64,000 nt of DNA from the NCBI GenBank assembly GCA_951828585.1, contig OX639991.1:1954576-2018575 (forward strand), given 5' to 3'. The notes under the pieces are model-generated. The model was given only the letters and a program-made list of their open reading frames with translations, searched no databases and was not told the DNA's origin. Each line of letters begins with the position of its first letter. Position 1 is the first letter of the stretch. Both the position numbers and the translations under genes were made by a program. The stretch comes from Longimicrobiales bacterium. GTDB taxonomy: Bacteria > Gemmatimonadota > Gemmatimonadetes > Longimicrobiales > Gaopeijiaceae. Of this stretch, positions 26,617 through 34,627 are shown one piece after another.

Positions 26617-26633
26617 TGTGTAATCGTTACACA
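26617..26633. promoter_or_regulatory. TGTGTAATNNTTACACA operator, copy 3
   Basis: Lies 51 nt upstream of the AbiEi antitoxin start. The preceding 20 bases, TTGCCAACCACATGGCAG plus flank, match those before the site at 31200, so a whole promoter-operator block is shared by two unrelated TA operons. Confidence 0.6.
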
Positions 26634-26684
26634 CCCCAGAGTCTTCGACGGACGCTTATATTGGGCTTACCGAGTCGACTTGCG

Positions 26685-27299
26685 ATGGAGAACGCGGACG
26701 CGATGAACAGCTTGCCCGAGCGGATAATGGAGTATGCCGAGGCCAAGCCGGAGGCCACGCCGACACAGGCGGACAATTTCCTGCACCTCGGCGACCGGGC
26801 AGCGGTGGCTCGGGCGCTATCCCGTCTCGCCCGGTCGGGGCGGCTCCTACGGATTTGCCGTGGGGTCTACATGCGTCCGATCCAGACGCGTTTTGGTCTT
26901 CGCGGACCGAGTCTGGAGCAAGCCATCACCGCGCTCGCGGGCCTCTGGGGTGAGACCATCGTGTCAAACGGCGGAGACGCGGCCAACTGGCTCGGTCTTA
27001 CGACGCAGAACGCCGTGCGCACGGTCTATCTCACTTCCGGTCCCGACCGACTCCTGCATTTCGGGGCCCACCAAGTCAGACTGCTCCATGCTCCGCGTTG
27101 GCAGCTGGCGGCCGGGCAAGGAACCGCCGGCACCGTCATCCGGGCGATCTCGTGGCTCGGTCCCCACGAGGTTGAGAGGAGCCTGGATGCCGTGCTGCCC
27201 AAGCTCTCGCGGAAGGACATGGACGAACTGGTCGCCGCACAGGCCATCCTGCCCAAGTGGATGGCGGAGCCGCTGAGCAGGCGTCTCGCACATGCCTGA
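26685..27299 (+). CDS. AbiEi-type antitoxin (type IV TA)
   Basis: 204 aa from ATG 26685 (a second ATG at 26703 is also possible). An N-terminal winged HTH (HLGDRAAVARALSRLARSGR; LLRICRGVYMRP) is followed by the AbiEi C-terminal domain (VSNGGDAANWLGLTTQNAVR, TVYLTSGPDRLLHFG). AbiEi represses its operon and counteracts a nucleotidyltransferase toxin. Its last 8 nt overlap the toxin gene, which is internally deleted, so the antitoxin is now an orphan. A TGTGTAA palindrome upstream is the likely operator. Confidence 0.8.
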   Translation: MENADAMNSLPERIMEYAEAKPEATPTQADNFLHLGDRAAVARALSRLARSGRLLRICRGVYMRPIQTRFGLRGPSLEQAITALAGLWGETIVSNGGDAANWLGLTTQNAVRTVYLTSGPDRLLHFGAHQVRLLHAPRWQLAAGQGTAGTVIRAISWLGPHEVERSLDAVLPKLSRKDMDELVAAQAILPKWMAEPLSRRLAHA

Positions 27300-27513
27300 G
27301 GTCCAATACCATCGTCTCCCGGCAGCGGAGAAGCGCGAGGCCCTGCAGGCGGCGGCACTGCTCTGCGGTCGGCGGACCCAGCTTCTCGAGAAGGATGCCA
27401 CCATGTTGCCCACCGGGATGTTGCTGGACGACGATGAGCCGTTTGACTCCTTGATGGAGCGATGCGCGATGCTCGAGACGAGGGCCAACGCTCCCTGGAA
27501 GATGGATGAGTAG
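27292..27513 (+). pseudogene. AbiEii toxin with in-frame internal deletion
   Basis: 73 codons. The first part, YHRLPAAEKREALQAAALLC...RTQLLEKD, is the N-terminus of AbiEii/AbiGii nucleotidyltransferase toxins. The second, MLPTGMLLDDDEPFDSLMER CAMLETRAN, is their C-terminus. The roughly 200 residues between, including the catalytic GGTxL and DxD motifs, are gone, yet the frame is kept. The product cannot transfer nucleotides. It might still bind the antitoxin. Confidence 0.75.
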
Positions 27514-27615
27514 CCCGGCCATGGACGTCATACCTCTGGGTGACGAGGCGATCGACAGCCGGTCCTACTCTGCCTCGCCGCCATCGGCTGCCGATCGCCC
27601 CCGCGGCGGCCTCCA

Positions 27616-28044
27616 TCATGGACCGACCCCCGACCAGGGATCGATCACATCCAGTCCCGTACCCTCGAAATCTCGCACGTTGCGCGTGACCAGAGTGGCT
27701 CCGCGTGTGCGGGATATCGCGGCGATCTGGCAGTCGGCCTCGCCGATTGGCCGGCCCGCGTGTCGGCGCTCGGAAGCGATCTCCGCGTAGGCTCTGGCCG
27801 CGGCGCTGTCGAACGGCAGGATCCGTTCTCGAAAGCCGAGTTCCAGCCAGCTTGTCATGGCAGCCTCCAACGCGTTCCGCCGTTTGCCGGTCGGCATAAT
27901 CGCGACGCCGTAGAGGAGCTCAGCTTCGCTCAGGGCCGTCAGGTACATGTCCTGCGCATCGCGCTCACCGATCCATGCTGCTACCGCGGTTGCCGGTTCG
28001 GGGCGCATGAGTTCGGACGCGACATTCGTATCTATGACGAACAT
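27616..28044 (-). CDS. VapC/FitB-type PIN toxin
   Basis: 142 aa. MFVIDTNVASELMRPEP (Asp), LSEAELLYGVAIMPTGKRRN (Glu, with FitB-like GxxxxPxGKRR), GEADCQIAAISRTRG and LVTRNVRDFEGTGLDVIDPW complete the acidic site; the third acidic is E/D in GEADC. It is intact and close in type to the toxin at 1297 but clearly different in sequence. It begins 6 nt after its antitoxin stop. Confidence 0.88.
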   Translation of the reverse strand: MFVIDTNVASELMRPEPATAVAAWIGERDAQDMYLTALSEAELLYGVAIMPTGKRRNALEAAMTSWLELGFRERILPFDSAAARAYAEIASERRHAGRPIGEADCQIAAISRTRGATLVTRNVRDFEGTGLDVIDPWSGVGP

Positions 28045-28050
28045 GGAAGC

Positions 28051-28296
28051 TCAGGAGAAATCCGGAGGCTCGCGCATCGGGCCGCGCGGGGGCAGTTCAA
28101 GTTCGACGCCGCCAAGTGACGCGAAGCACTGGCGGGTGAACGTCGCGAGATTCCGCGGACCGGCGCGACGGTCAGTCACGGCTTCACGCAGGATGATTCG
28201 GGCTTCTTCCTCCATCGAACGGTGATGCTCGGCGGCGCGTACGCGAAGGCGCGTCTTAACGTCGTCGTCGAGATTGCGGATCGTGATGCTCGCCAT
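28051..28296 (-). CDS. FitA-type antitoxin
   Basis: 81 aa from ATG 28296 (GAGG about 8 nt upstream). MASITIRNLDDDVKTRLRVR followed by HHRSMEEEARIILREAV is the ribbon-helix-helix fold of FitA/StbC antitoxins. The C-terminal ELPPRGPMREPPDF is the flexible toxin-binding end. It is the first gene of the pair. Confidence 0.88.
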   Translation of the reverse strand: MASITIRNLDDDVKTRLRVRAAEHHRSMEEEARIILREAVTDRRAGPRNLATFTRQCFASLGGVELELPPRGPMREPPDFS

Positions 28297-28377
28297 TGGC
28301 CGTGCCTCCTCGTGGTGCGGAACGTGCGGACAAGCTATCGCGTGATTGCAGTGCAATCAAGAGCACGGCAGACCCCA

Positions 28378-29475
28378 TTACGGCCTCACAGCCGCCCGCC
28401 CAACCACCACCGTCTCCCGGTCCAACTCGTCGAAACGCAGAAACACAGCCCTGTCCCCCGACACATCCAGAATCCGGGCCGTCCCGCCGAAGCTGAGCCT
28501 CCCCTGCCGAACCCACCCACCCCCCAACTCCCCAAACACGTGAAACACCGTCGATTCGTCCGCCTCTTCCACGATCCACAACGACCCCTCCCGGCTCGCG
28601 AGCATCCCGCGCAAGCCCCGCCGCGGCAACCCCGCCAGCTCGACCGGATACCGGGCCAATTCGCCCGCACCGTCGCCCGCACGATAGGCGAACACCTCCA
28701 GCGAATCCCCGCCGAAGCTCGCCACGAACAGCCGTCCCCCTCCTCCGGCTATCGTCGCCCAGGCGGCATGTTGGTCGCGAATGAGCTCGAAGGATCCCGT
28801 ATCGGGCCCCCGCTCCCACAGTCCGTGAGGGACGCGGGCGACCGTGTTCGAGACACCACCCTCGGCGGTCACTTCGAGAACGGCCACGGTGTCGCGGGCC
28901 TTCGTGCCGGGCGGCGTTGCCAACCCCATGAGCCCGGGCGGCGACCCCAATGACAGTGCCGCCCAGACCCTCGCGCCCATCCGGGTCACCGCCGCGACGT
29001 CTCTCCCCCTGCCCCCGTCCCCGGGCAGCGTGAAGATCCGGCCGAACTCGCCCGATCGGGAAAAGACGGAGAAGCGGCCGAGACTCACGTCGTATGCCAG
29101 CAGCGAGTCCGGGCCGTGGGGTTCCAGCGAGACCGGCCGCCCGAACTCGCCCGGCCCCGAGCCTCGCCTGCCGATGCGGCGGGTCCGCCCACTGCCGATA
29201 TCGTATCGAATGAGCTCGCCATCGCCTCCGTTGACCAGGAAGACGGCGTCCCCCTCGTTGTCGAGGACGGCATCGAATACCCGGTAGAAGGGTGGCTCAT
29301 CCCACATCGGGCCGCTCCCCAACACGGCGACCGTGTCGATGCGGTCCCACGGGAGCTGGCCCGGATGGACATCGCCGGCGAGCATTTCGGCGTCCGGCTG
29401 ATCCGGATGTCCCCCACCGCCGGCTACCGGCATGACCAGCAGCATGGACATCATCGCGCGGGACAAACTGGTCAT
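28378..29475 (-). CDS. 6-bladed beta-propeller protein, duplicate B
   Basis: 365 aa, nearly the same as the protein at 25338-26429, with substitutions such as AGGGGHPDQP for ADGVGDPDPP in the leader and RYPVELAGLPRRG for RDAVELAGLPLRG in the blades. It ends RAAVRP where copy A ends RAGG, so the duplication boundary lies at its 3' end. Both copies keep open frames, so both may be used. Confidence 0.75.
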   Translation of the reverse strand: MTSLSRAMMSMLLVMPVAGGGGHPDQPDAEMLAGDVHPGQLPWDRIDTVAVLGSGPMWDEPPFYRVFDAVLDNEGDAVFLVNGGDGELIRYDIGSGRTRRIGRRGSGPGEFGRPVSLEPHGPDSLLAYDVSLGRFSVFSRSGEFGRIFTLPGDGGRGRDVAAVTRMGARVWAALSLGSPPGLMGLATPPGTKARDTVAVLEVTAEGGVSNTVARVPHGLWERGPDTGSFELIRDQHAAWATIAGGGGRLFVASFGGDSLEVFAYRAGDGAGELARYPVELAGLPRRGLRGMLASREGSLWIVEEADESTVFHVFGELGGGWVRQGRLSFGGTARILDVSGDRAVFLRFDELDRETVVVGRAAVRP

Positions 29476-29580
29476 GGCTGCATCCTCTGGTTTGGGCGTC
29501 CAACTCCATGGTGGCGATCCACGACAGCCTTGGTTCGCTCCGGTAGAGCCTGGTCGGCCGGAGCCGGCAGGTCAAGCGCG
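28378..29580 (-). repeat. Direct duplication, unit B
   Basis: Second copy of the segment at 25338-26533. Similarity continues past the start codon to GCCGGCAGGTCAAGCGC near 29580, then ends. Confidence 0.9.
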
Positions 29581-29922
29581 CCCAGGGGACCCAGCCTCCC
29601 ATGTCCATGAAGAATATCGCACGTAACGAAGTGAACCATTAGATTCAATGCGACCGACTCCGATACCGGCTGTCGCGGGCGGCACTGTTCCTCCACCCGG
29701 TTTCGCGAATCGGCGTTCCGCCCAGGCCGATTTCCGACACTCCCGAACCCAAGCCACCGAGACAGGGGTTGACACGACGATGACCTTGACCGCCCACAGG
29801 TGTGTCCCAGTTCGTCTTCGTGGCTGGCGGCCGGGTTCCAGGAACCTGTGAAGAACGGCGAACCCGCAGGCGCAGAAAGTCATATCCAATCGGGGCAACC
29901 TGACGTTTTGAAACTCCCCCCC

Positions 29923-31083
29923 ATGCCCTCAGCCTATGTCGACGGCTACCCCAAGGCGCGCGCGATCGACCGGGAGACCGCGGACAACTACATCGCGCAC
30001 ACCCATATCGGCGATCCGGTCATGGACGCGATCGTGGAGGACCTGGCGGGGCTGCCTCAGAGTCGGGTCCACCAGCTCATTAGCGCGGGGATGGACGAGG
30101 ATCGCGATGGTCTCAGGAACGCGCCGCAATCGCTGCGCGATTTCTTTTTCGACGCGCCGCCGCCCGATCCGGAGTGGCTGGATCAGTCTGCCTTTCAGCC
30201 GGGCGTCCGGTCCTTTCAGAGAAACTCCGTCCTCGTCCTTTCGGCCTTCGTGGCGGGCGTGCTGATCGACGGCTTTTCGACGCTGATAGCCAAGTCGTTC
30301 GTGCAGACCGGGCGGATATTCGACAACGGTGTCTGGCGGCTCAAGCAGAACAACCGCCATCAGGTGGAGATCTTCCTGCCCGGCGGGCTGGAACGGTTCG
30401 GCGAGGGGTGGAAGCTGTCGGTCCGCATCCGGTTCGTCCACGCGCAGGTTCGCAGACTGTTGGGACAGAGGGAGGAGTGGGAGCACGACGCGTGGGGCGT
30501 GCCCCTCAGCGCCGCGCACATGGGCTACGCGGTCGCCTGCTTCGCGGCCCGCACCGTCAAGCACTCGGAGTCGCTGGGCGCGCGGTACAGTCCGGAGGAG
30601 CGGGCCGGTTTCCATGACGTGTGGCGTTACGCCGGCCACCTCATGGGCATCCCGGATTCCATCCTCTTCACCGACGAGGAGCACGCGCTGCACCTGTACC
30701 GGATCGGTTCCATTTGCGAGCCTCCTCCGACCGACGACGCGATCGTCATGACCAATGCGCTGATCAACTCCGCCCCTCTGGTCGCGAACATCGATGATCC
30801 GGTGGAACGGCGCAAGCTGGTGAACAAGGTCATCTACCCGGTTTCCCGGGCGCTGGTGGGCAAGGATCTTTCCGACCAACTGAACTTCCCCAGGACGAGG
30901 GGCATGCCGTTCCCCTTGCTCGCGTACCGGATCGACCAGCGCATGCAGCGGATCAAGGCCTGGACAATGAAGGGCGGATTCGGGGCTTTCGCGGACCTTC
31001 TTGGGGCGTCGGCCTATGAGGACGCCGGTCTCAGCTACCGGTTGCCCGACCACGCCCACGACGAACTGTCCACCAAGTGGTGA
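29923..31083 (+). CDS. MpaB-type oxygenase (rubber-oxygenase-like heme protein)
   Basis: 386 aa from ATG 29923; a GTG at 29848 with AGGAAC upstream is an alternative. THIGDPVMDAIVEDLAG, VLSAFVAGVLIDGFSTLIA, FAARTVKHSESLGARYSPEE and DVWRYAGHLMGIPDSILFTD follow the ER-bound oxygenase MpaB/latex-clearing-protein fold (DUF2236), which binds b-type heme through His residues. The oxidised substrate cannot be told. It stands alone between TA genes. Confidence 0.8.
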   Translation: MPSAYVDGYPKARAIDRETADNYIAHTHIGDPVMDAIVEDLAGLPQSRVHQLISAGMDEDRDGLRNAPQSLRDFFFDAPPPDPEWLDQSAFQPGVRSFQRNSVLVLSAFVAGVLIDGFSTLIAKSFVQTGRIFDNGVWRLKQNNRHQVEIFLPGGLERFGEGWKLSVRIRFVHAQVRRLLGQREEWEHDAWGVPLSAAHMGYAVACFAARTVKHSESLGARYSPEERAGFHDVWRYAGHLMGIPDSILFTDEEHALHLYRIGSICEPPPTDDAIVMTNALINSAPLVANIDDPVERRKLVNKVIYPVSRALVGKDLSDQLNFPRTRGMPFPLLAYRIDQRMQRIKAWTMKGGFGAFADLLGASAYEDAGLSYRLPDHAHDELSTKW

Positions 31084-31199
31084 GGCGGCGTTTCCGAACC
31101 CCATGAGCCCGGGCGGCGTCCCCTGATGACCCGAACTCGCCCGAACCCGAGCCGCGCCTGCCTATGCGGCCGGTCCACCCATTGCCAACCATGTGGCAG

Positions 31200-31216
31200 T
31201 GTGTAATCGTTACACA
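31200..31216. promoter_or_regulatory. TGTGTAATNNTTACACA operator, copy 4
   Basis: Lies 29 nt before the antitoxin ATG at 31246, with GGGAGGAAC as ribosome-binding site between. The left flank (TTGCCAACCATGTGGCAG) equals that of copy 3. This copy is in the expected place for antitoxin autoregulation. Confidence 0.65.
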
Positions 31217-31245
31217 CCACACTGGAACACCTTGGGAGGAACAAC

Positions 31246-31479
31246 ATGGCCAAGCGGGTCAACTTCATGCTGGACGACGACTCCTGGCGCGTCATCGAGC
31301 GGCTGCCGCGCGGCACTCGCAGCCGCGCCGTCAACGCCGCGATCCGGAACTGGGCTGGCACTTCCATGAGACAGGACGCCGCAGCCCGGATGGATGCCCT
31401 GCGCGCACGCTTGCCCGCGGTCCGGACCGACAGGATCGTCGAGTGGATTCGCGAGGGGCGGGAGCAGGGACTGCCGTGA
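31246..31479 (+). CDS. Ribbon-helix-helix antitoxin
   Basis: 77 aa: MAKRVNFMLDDDSWRVIERL, then TRSRAVNAAIRNWAG (helix pair) and a polar tail. It is the DNA-binding antitoxin of the PIN pair; its stop overlaps the toxin GTG (GTGA). The TGTGTAA palindrome upstream is its probable binding site. Confidence 0.75.
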   Translation: MAKRVNFMLDDDSWRVIERLPRGTRSRAVNAAIRNWAGTSMRQDAAARMDALRARLPAVRTDRIVEWIREGREQGLP

Positions 31480-31898
31480 TCGTAACGCCTGACGCATCGG
31501 TCCTTCTGAAGTGGGTGCTTCCCGGGAACGACAAGCAGGACACGGACGCGGCGCTCGCACTGCGTGACGGAGCGGTGGCCGGGACCATCGACCTGGTCGT
31601 TCCCCAGCTTTGGATCTACGAGGTGGGCAACACGCTGGCGAAGCGGTTTCCGGACGATGCCGGCGAGATATTGGCTTCGCTGTCCGACTTCGGCCTGACC
31701 GAGGCGCCACCGGACTCCGACTGGACAGTCCGCGCCGTTTCCCTGTCCGTGAAGTACGGAGTCACATTCTGCGGCGCGGCGTACCATGCCGTGGCGCTTG
31801 GCCTCGGGGGTGTGTTCGTTACGGCGGACGAACGATACGTGCGTCGCGCCTCGCCGGCCGGGGGCGTCTCGTCCCTGCGGCTCTGGCAAGCCGGGTGA
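31476..31898 (+). CDS. PIN-domain toxin (VapC)
   Basis: 140 aa from GTG 31476. IVTPDASVLLKWVLPGND (Asp), LWIYEVGNTLAKRFPDDAGE (Glu), GVTFCGAAYHAVALGLGGVF and FVTADERYVRRA outline a PIN domain of the VapC type. The third acidic position, usually YDAxYVALA, reads CGAAYHAVAL, so one catalytic Asp appears replaced by Gly. Activity may be reduced. Confidence 0.8.
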   Translation: MIVTPDASVLLKWVLPGNDKQDTDAALALRDGAVAGTIDLVVPQLWIYEVGNTLAKRFPDDAGEILASLSDFGLTEAPPDSDWTVRAVSLSVKYGVTFCGAAYHAVALGLGGVFVTADERYVRRASPAGGVSSLRLWQAG

Positions 31899-33082
31899 CG
31901 GGAATCAGGTTGTCCGCGGGCGCTCTGGCGGCCCTTCTCATCCCCACTTCGGCCGCCGCGCAGCAGCCCGGGCTGTCCGGCTACTACCTGAACGTCGGGA
32001 CTCACGTCGCGGAAAGCCTGCTCGGGTCCGCCGGAGCCTCCGACGTCCAGCGGCTGCGCGTCATGTGGAACGCGTCACCGGGGCCGTTTCGACTCGACGC
32101 GGCGTACGAGCATACGCTGACCCTGCGCCAGGCCGGGACCTCGGTGGGCGCGCAGCTTTTCACGGCGACCGGGACCGAAACCGGAGGCGACTGGCTGCCG
32201 CTGGACGGCGAGATCGAGTCGAGCGACCGGATGTTGTGGCGACACCGGGTGGACCGGCTCAACGTGCGGGTCGACCTGGGCGCCAACGCCGACCTGATCG
32301 TGGGACGGCAGCCCGTCTCGTGGGCGACGACCCTCTTCCTCACCCCCGCCGACCCCTTCTCCCCCTTCGACCCTGCGGACCCCTTCCGCGAATACCGGGC
32401 CGGCGTGGACGCGGCGCGGCTGCGCGTCTACCGGGGCGCGTTCACGCAGTTCGAGGTGGTGGCGCGGATCGGCGCGCGGGAGAGCGTCACCGTGCTCGGG
32501 CGGGTGAGCTCCAACGTCGGCGGCTGGGATCTGGGCACGTGGGGCGGTGTGGTGCACGACACCCCTGGCGCGGCCGCCTTCCTGAGCGGGTCGGTGGGGC
32601 TGTGGGCGCTCCGGGCGGAGGCCGCGGTGCGCGAGGACGGCAGCTCGGTCGCGTTGCGGGGCGCGGTGGGAATGGACCGCACCTTCGCGGTGGCCGGGCG
32701 CGACCTGTACCTGGTGGTCGAAGTGCAGCGCGACGGGTTCGGGGCGACCTCGCCGGCGGGATTGCTTGAGGCGGCGGGGAGCCGCGCGTTCTCCCAGGGC
32801 GAGATGCAGGTGCTGGGGCGCGAGGTGGGGGCCGTGCAGCTCTCGTACACGCTGCATCCGCTGGTGTCGGCGAGCGGCCTGGTGCTGGGCAACTTTCGCG
32901 ACGGGTCGTTTGTTGCTTCGCCGGGGGTGAACTGGTCGGTGTCGGAGAGTGTGGCGGTTCGCGTGGGGGCGTACTTCGGGGTGGGGGAGGGGGTGATGGT
33001 GGATGGGGGGGATGTGGGGCTGGGGTCGGAGTTCGGGGCGCTGCCGAGGGTGGTGTTCGGGTCGTTGAACTGGTTTTTCTAG
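31895..33082 (+). CDS. Putative outer-membrane beta-barrel protein
   Basis: 395 aa from GTG 31895. A signal peptide (RLSAGALAALLIPTSAAAQQ) precedes alternating amphipathic strands (DLIVGRQPVSWATTLFLTPA, LYLVVEVQRDGFGATSPA, SVAVRVGAYFGVGEGVMVDG) and the C-terminal FGSLNWFF, whose final Phe is a barrel-assembly signal. The substrate is unknown. The GTG overlaps the toxin stop by 4 nt, so this envelope gene now depends on the TA operon for expression. Confidence 0.65.
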   Translation: MTGIRLSAGALAALLIPTSAAAQQPGLSGYYLNVGTHVAESLLGSAGASDVQRLRVMWNASPGPFRLDAAYEHTLTLRQAGTSVGAQLFTATGTETGGDWLPLDGEIESSDRMLWRHRVDRLNVRVDLGANADLIVGRQPVSWATTLFLTPADPFSPFDPADPFREYRAGVDAARLRVYRGAFTQFEVVARIGARESVTVLGRVSSNVGGWDLGTWGGVVHDTPGAAAFLSGSVGLWALRAEAAVREDGSSVALRGAVGMDRTFAVAGRDLYLVVEVQRDGFGATSPAGLLEAAGSRAFSQGEMQVLGREVGAVQLSYTLHPLVSASGLVLGNFRDGSFVASPGVNWSVSESVAVRVGAYFGVGEGVMVDGGDVGLGSEFGALPRVVFGSLNWFF

Positions 33083-33171
33083 GGGGGGGAACGTGCGGTG
33101 ATCGCCTTGACCGATCAGCGTCCCTGTATGCATGATATTGTAATGCAAATCACAAGAAGGGAGTGCTCGAC

Positions 33172-33432
33172 ATGCCAAACCACCTCGTCCAGGCCCGCAT
33201 TGACAAGGCCGTCAAAGAGGAGGCGGCGGCAGTGCTGGCGGCCATGGGCCTGACCGTGTCCGGCGCGGTGCGGCTGCTGCTGACCAAGGTCGCGCACGAG
33301 AAGGCGCTGCCGTTCGCGCCGCTGGTTCCCAACGCCGCCACCATCGAGGCCATGAGGGAAGCCCGCCGGGGAGACCTCCCGCAGTTCGCCACCGTGGAGG
33401 AACTGTTCGACGATCTGCATGAGGACGATTGA
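33172..33432 (+). CDS. RelB/DinJ-family antitoxin
   Basis: 86 aa. MPNHLVQARIDKAVKEEAAA and MGLTVSGAVRLLLTKVAHEK are the DinJ ribbon-helix-helix. The tail PQFATVEELFDDLHEDD is the toxin-binding part. It overlaps the start of the YafQ fragment by 14 nt, the normal dinJ-yafQ layout. Confidence 0.85.
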   Translation: MPNHLVQARIDKAVKEEAAAVLAAMGLTVSGAVRLLLTKVAHEKALPFAPLVPNAATIEAMREARRGDLPQFATVEELFDDLHEDD

Positions 33433-33553
33433 GCGAACCAGCCGGTTCAAGCGCGACTACAAGCGGGAGTCCAGGGGCCGGCACCGGACCTACCTCGATG
33501 CTGTCCTGACTCCCGTCGTGGAGACCCTGGCAAGCGATCGGCCGCTGGGCATG
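33419..33553 (+). pseudogene. YafQ-type toxin, 3' truncated
   Basis: About 44 codons: MRTIERTSRFKRDYKRESRG RHRTYLDAVLTPVV, the N-terminal helices of a YafQ RelE-fold RNase. After ASDRPLG the family's catalytic His/Phe region is absent and the frame runs into a second antitoxin copy. The toxin is inactive. Confidence 0.8.
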
Positions 33554-33589
33554 ATAAAGCAGTGCAATCAGGACCCGGGAGTGCTCGAC

Positions 33590-33715
33590 ATGGCAAACCA
33601 CTTCGTTCAGCCTCGCATTGACAAGGCCGCCCAGGAGGAGGCCGGCGTGTTGCTGGCGGCCATCGGCCCGACCGTATCCGGCCCGTCACGGCTGCTGCGT
33701 AAGGCGCGGCGGTAC
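33590..33715 (+). pseudogene. Second, degenerate DinJ copy
   Basis: MANHFVQPRIDKAAQEEAGV LLAAIGPTVSGPSRLL repeats the DinJ N-terminus at 33172 with many changes, and its upstream flank CCGGGAGTGCTCGACATG resembles that of the first (GGGAGTGCTCGACATG). The C-terminal half is missing. The local duplication plus deletion explains the loss of the YafQ 3' end. Confidence 0.75.
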
Positions 33716-33727
33716 CCGCGCGAGAAG

Positions 33728-34426
33728 CTGATCCGAAGACTCCTCTCCTCGCTTGCGGTCGTACCCATCCTGGCTCTCACGGGTTGCAACGACCCCGTCC
33801 GGCCCTCACCCTAGGACGATGTCTCAGGAACCTTCCGAGGCGCCATGAATGCGATCACCAACCCCGCCTTTCGCTTCCGGGGCACCATAACCCTGGACAT
33901 GACGCAGGCCAACAGCATCCTGTCCGGCACCTACCGGTATGACGCCACATTCACCCTTGACGGGCAGGACCTGAGCTTCGTCAACGGCGGGACCATCGCC
34001 GGTGCGATTGCCCAGGGCGCGAACCCCGTCATTGATCTGGAGCTCACGGACGGCAAGGACTGCCTCTTTGCCGATACCATGACGCTTACCGGACACCACA
34101 TGACCGGCGCCAGGCTGATGAACCTGCGCGGCCGGATCGAGTTCGACAACGAAGAATGCGTGTGGTACGCAGGATTCTTCCACATGATTGTCCGTTGGTT
34201 CGATACAGATATAGCAGAACAGATAACCGGGCGGTATCATCGCAGCTTCAAGAGGACTGCTACCAATATCGATCTTTACCTGGATTTCGAATATGACAAT
34301 ACCGACATTGAATGTGAGTATTCCGGTTATACGGTCGATGATGACAGGATTGACGGCTATCTCACATGTAACAGTGATGACTATGTTGTGGATTGGCCGC
34401 TTTCAATGAACATTGGTAGAAGTTGA
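33728..34426 (+). pseudogene. Lipoprotein interrupted by a TAG codon
   Basis: The frame encodes LIRRLLSSLAVVPILALTGC, a lipoprotein signal with lipobox LTGC, then NDPVRPSP and TAG (33812-33814). The same frame continues DDVSGTFRGAMNAITNPAFR and runs 190 codons to 34426. A CAG-to-TAG change would explain it. The downstream ATG at 33845 could yield a protein without signal. The mature part is Asp- and Tyr-rich (DLYLDFEYDNTDIECEYSGY) and its 3' third is AT-richer than neighbours. Family unknown. Confidence 0.6.
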
Positions 34427-34536
34427 GTTGAGGCAATTGGCGGCCTCCCGTTGACCCGTCGACTTCGCGCGCAGCGGTCGGGCGCACCAGAGCCGACCGA
34501 GTGCCCCGGGGGACCCACCGAAAGGAGGACGCGCCG

Positions 34537-34627
34537 ATGCGAAAGCTGACTAGAACTAGACCGGAAACCCCGCCACACCCCCCGCCGTATCGAGCCAAGC
34601 AACCTCATTCGCCAGGAGAACTTGTCC
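34537..34627 (+). other. Strong RBS with a short start, probable gene-start remnant
   Basis: AAAGGAGG (34521-34528) precedes ATG 34537 by 8 nt, the best Shine-Dalgarno in this stretch, yet the frame MRKLTRTRPETPPHPPPYRA is Pro/Arg-rich junk that overlaps the next gene in another frame. The start probably belonged to a gene now deleted. Confidence 0.35.

Noticed and set aside
33812-33814. TAG in the lipoprotein as a recoded amino acid
   Set aside because: No pyrrolysine context, no hairpin and no conserved special residue there; the neighbourhood is full of simple nonsense and frameshift lesions.
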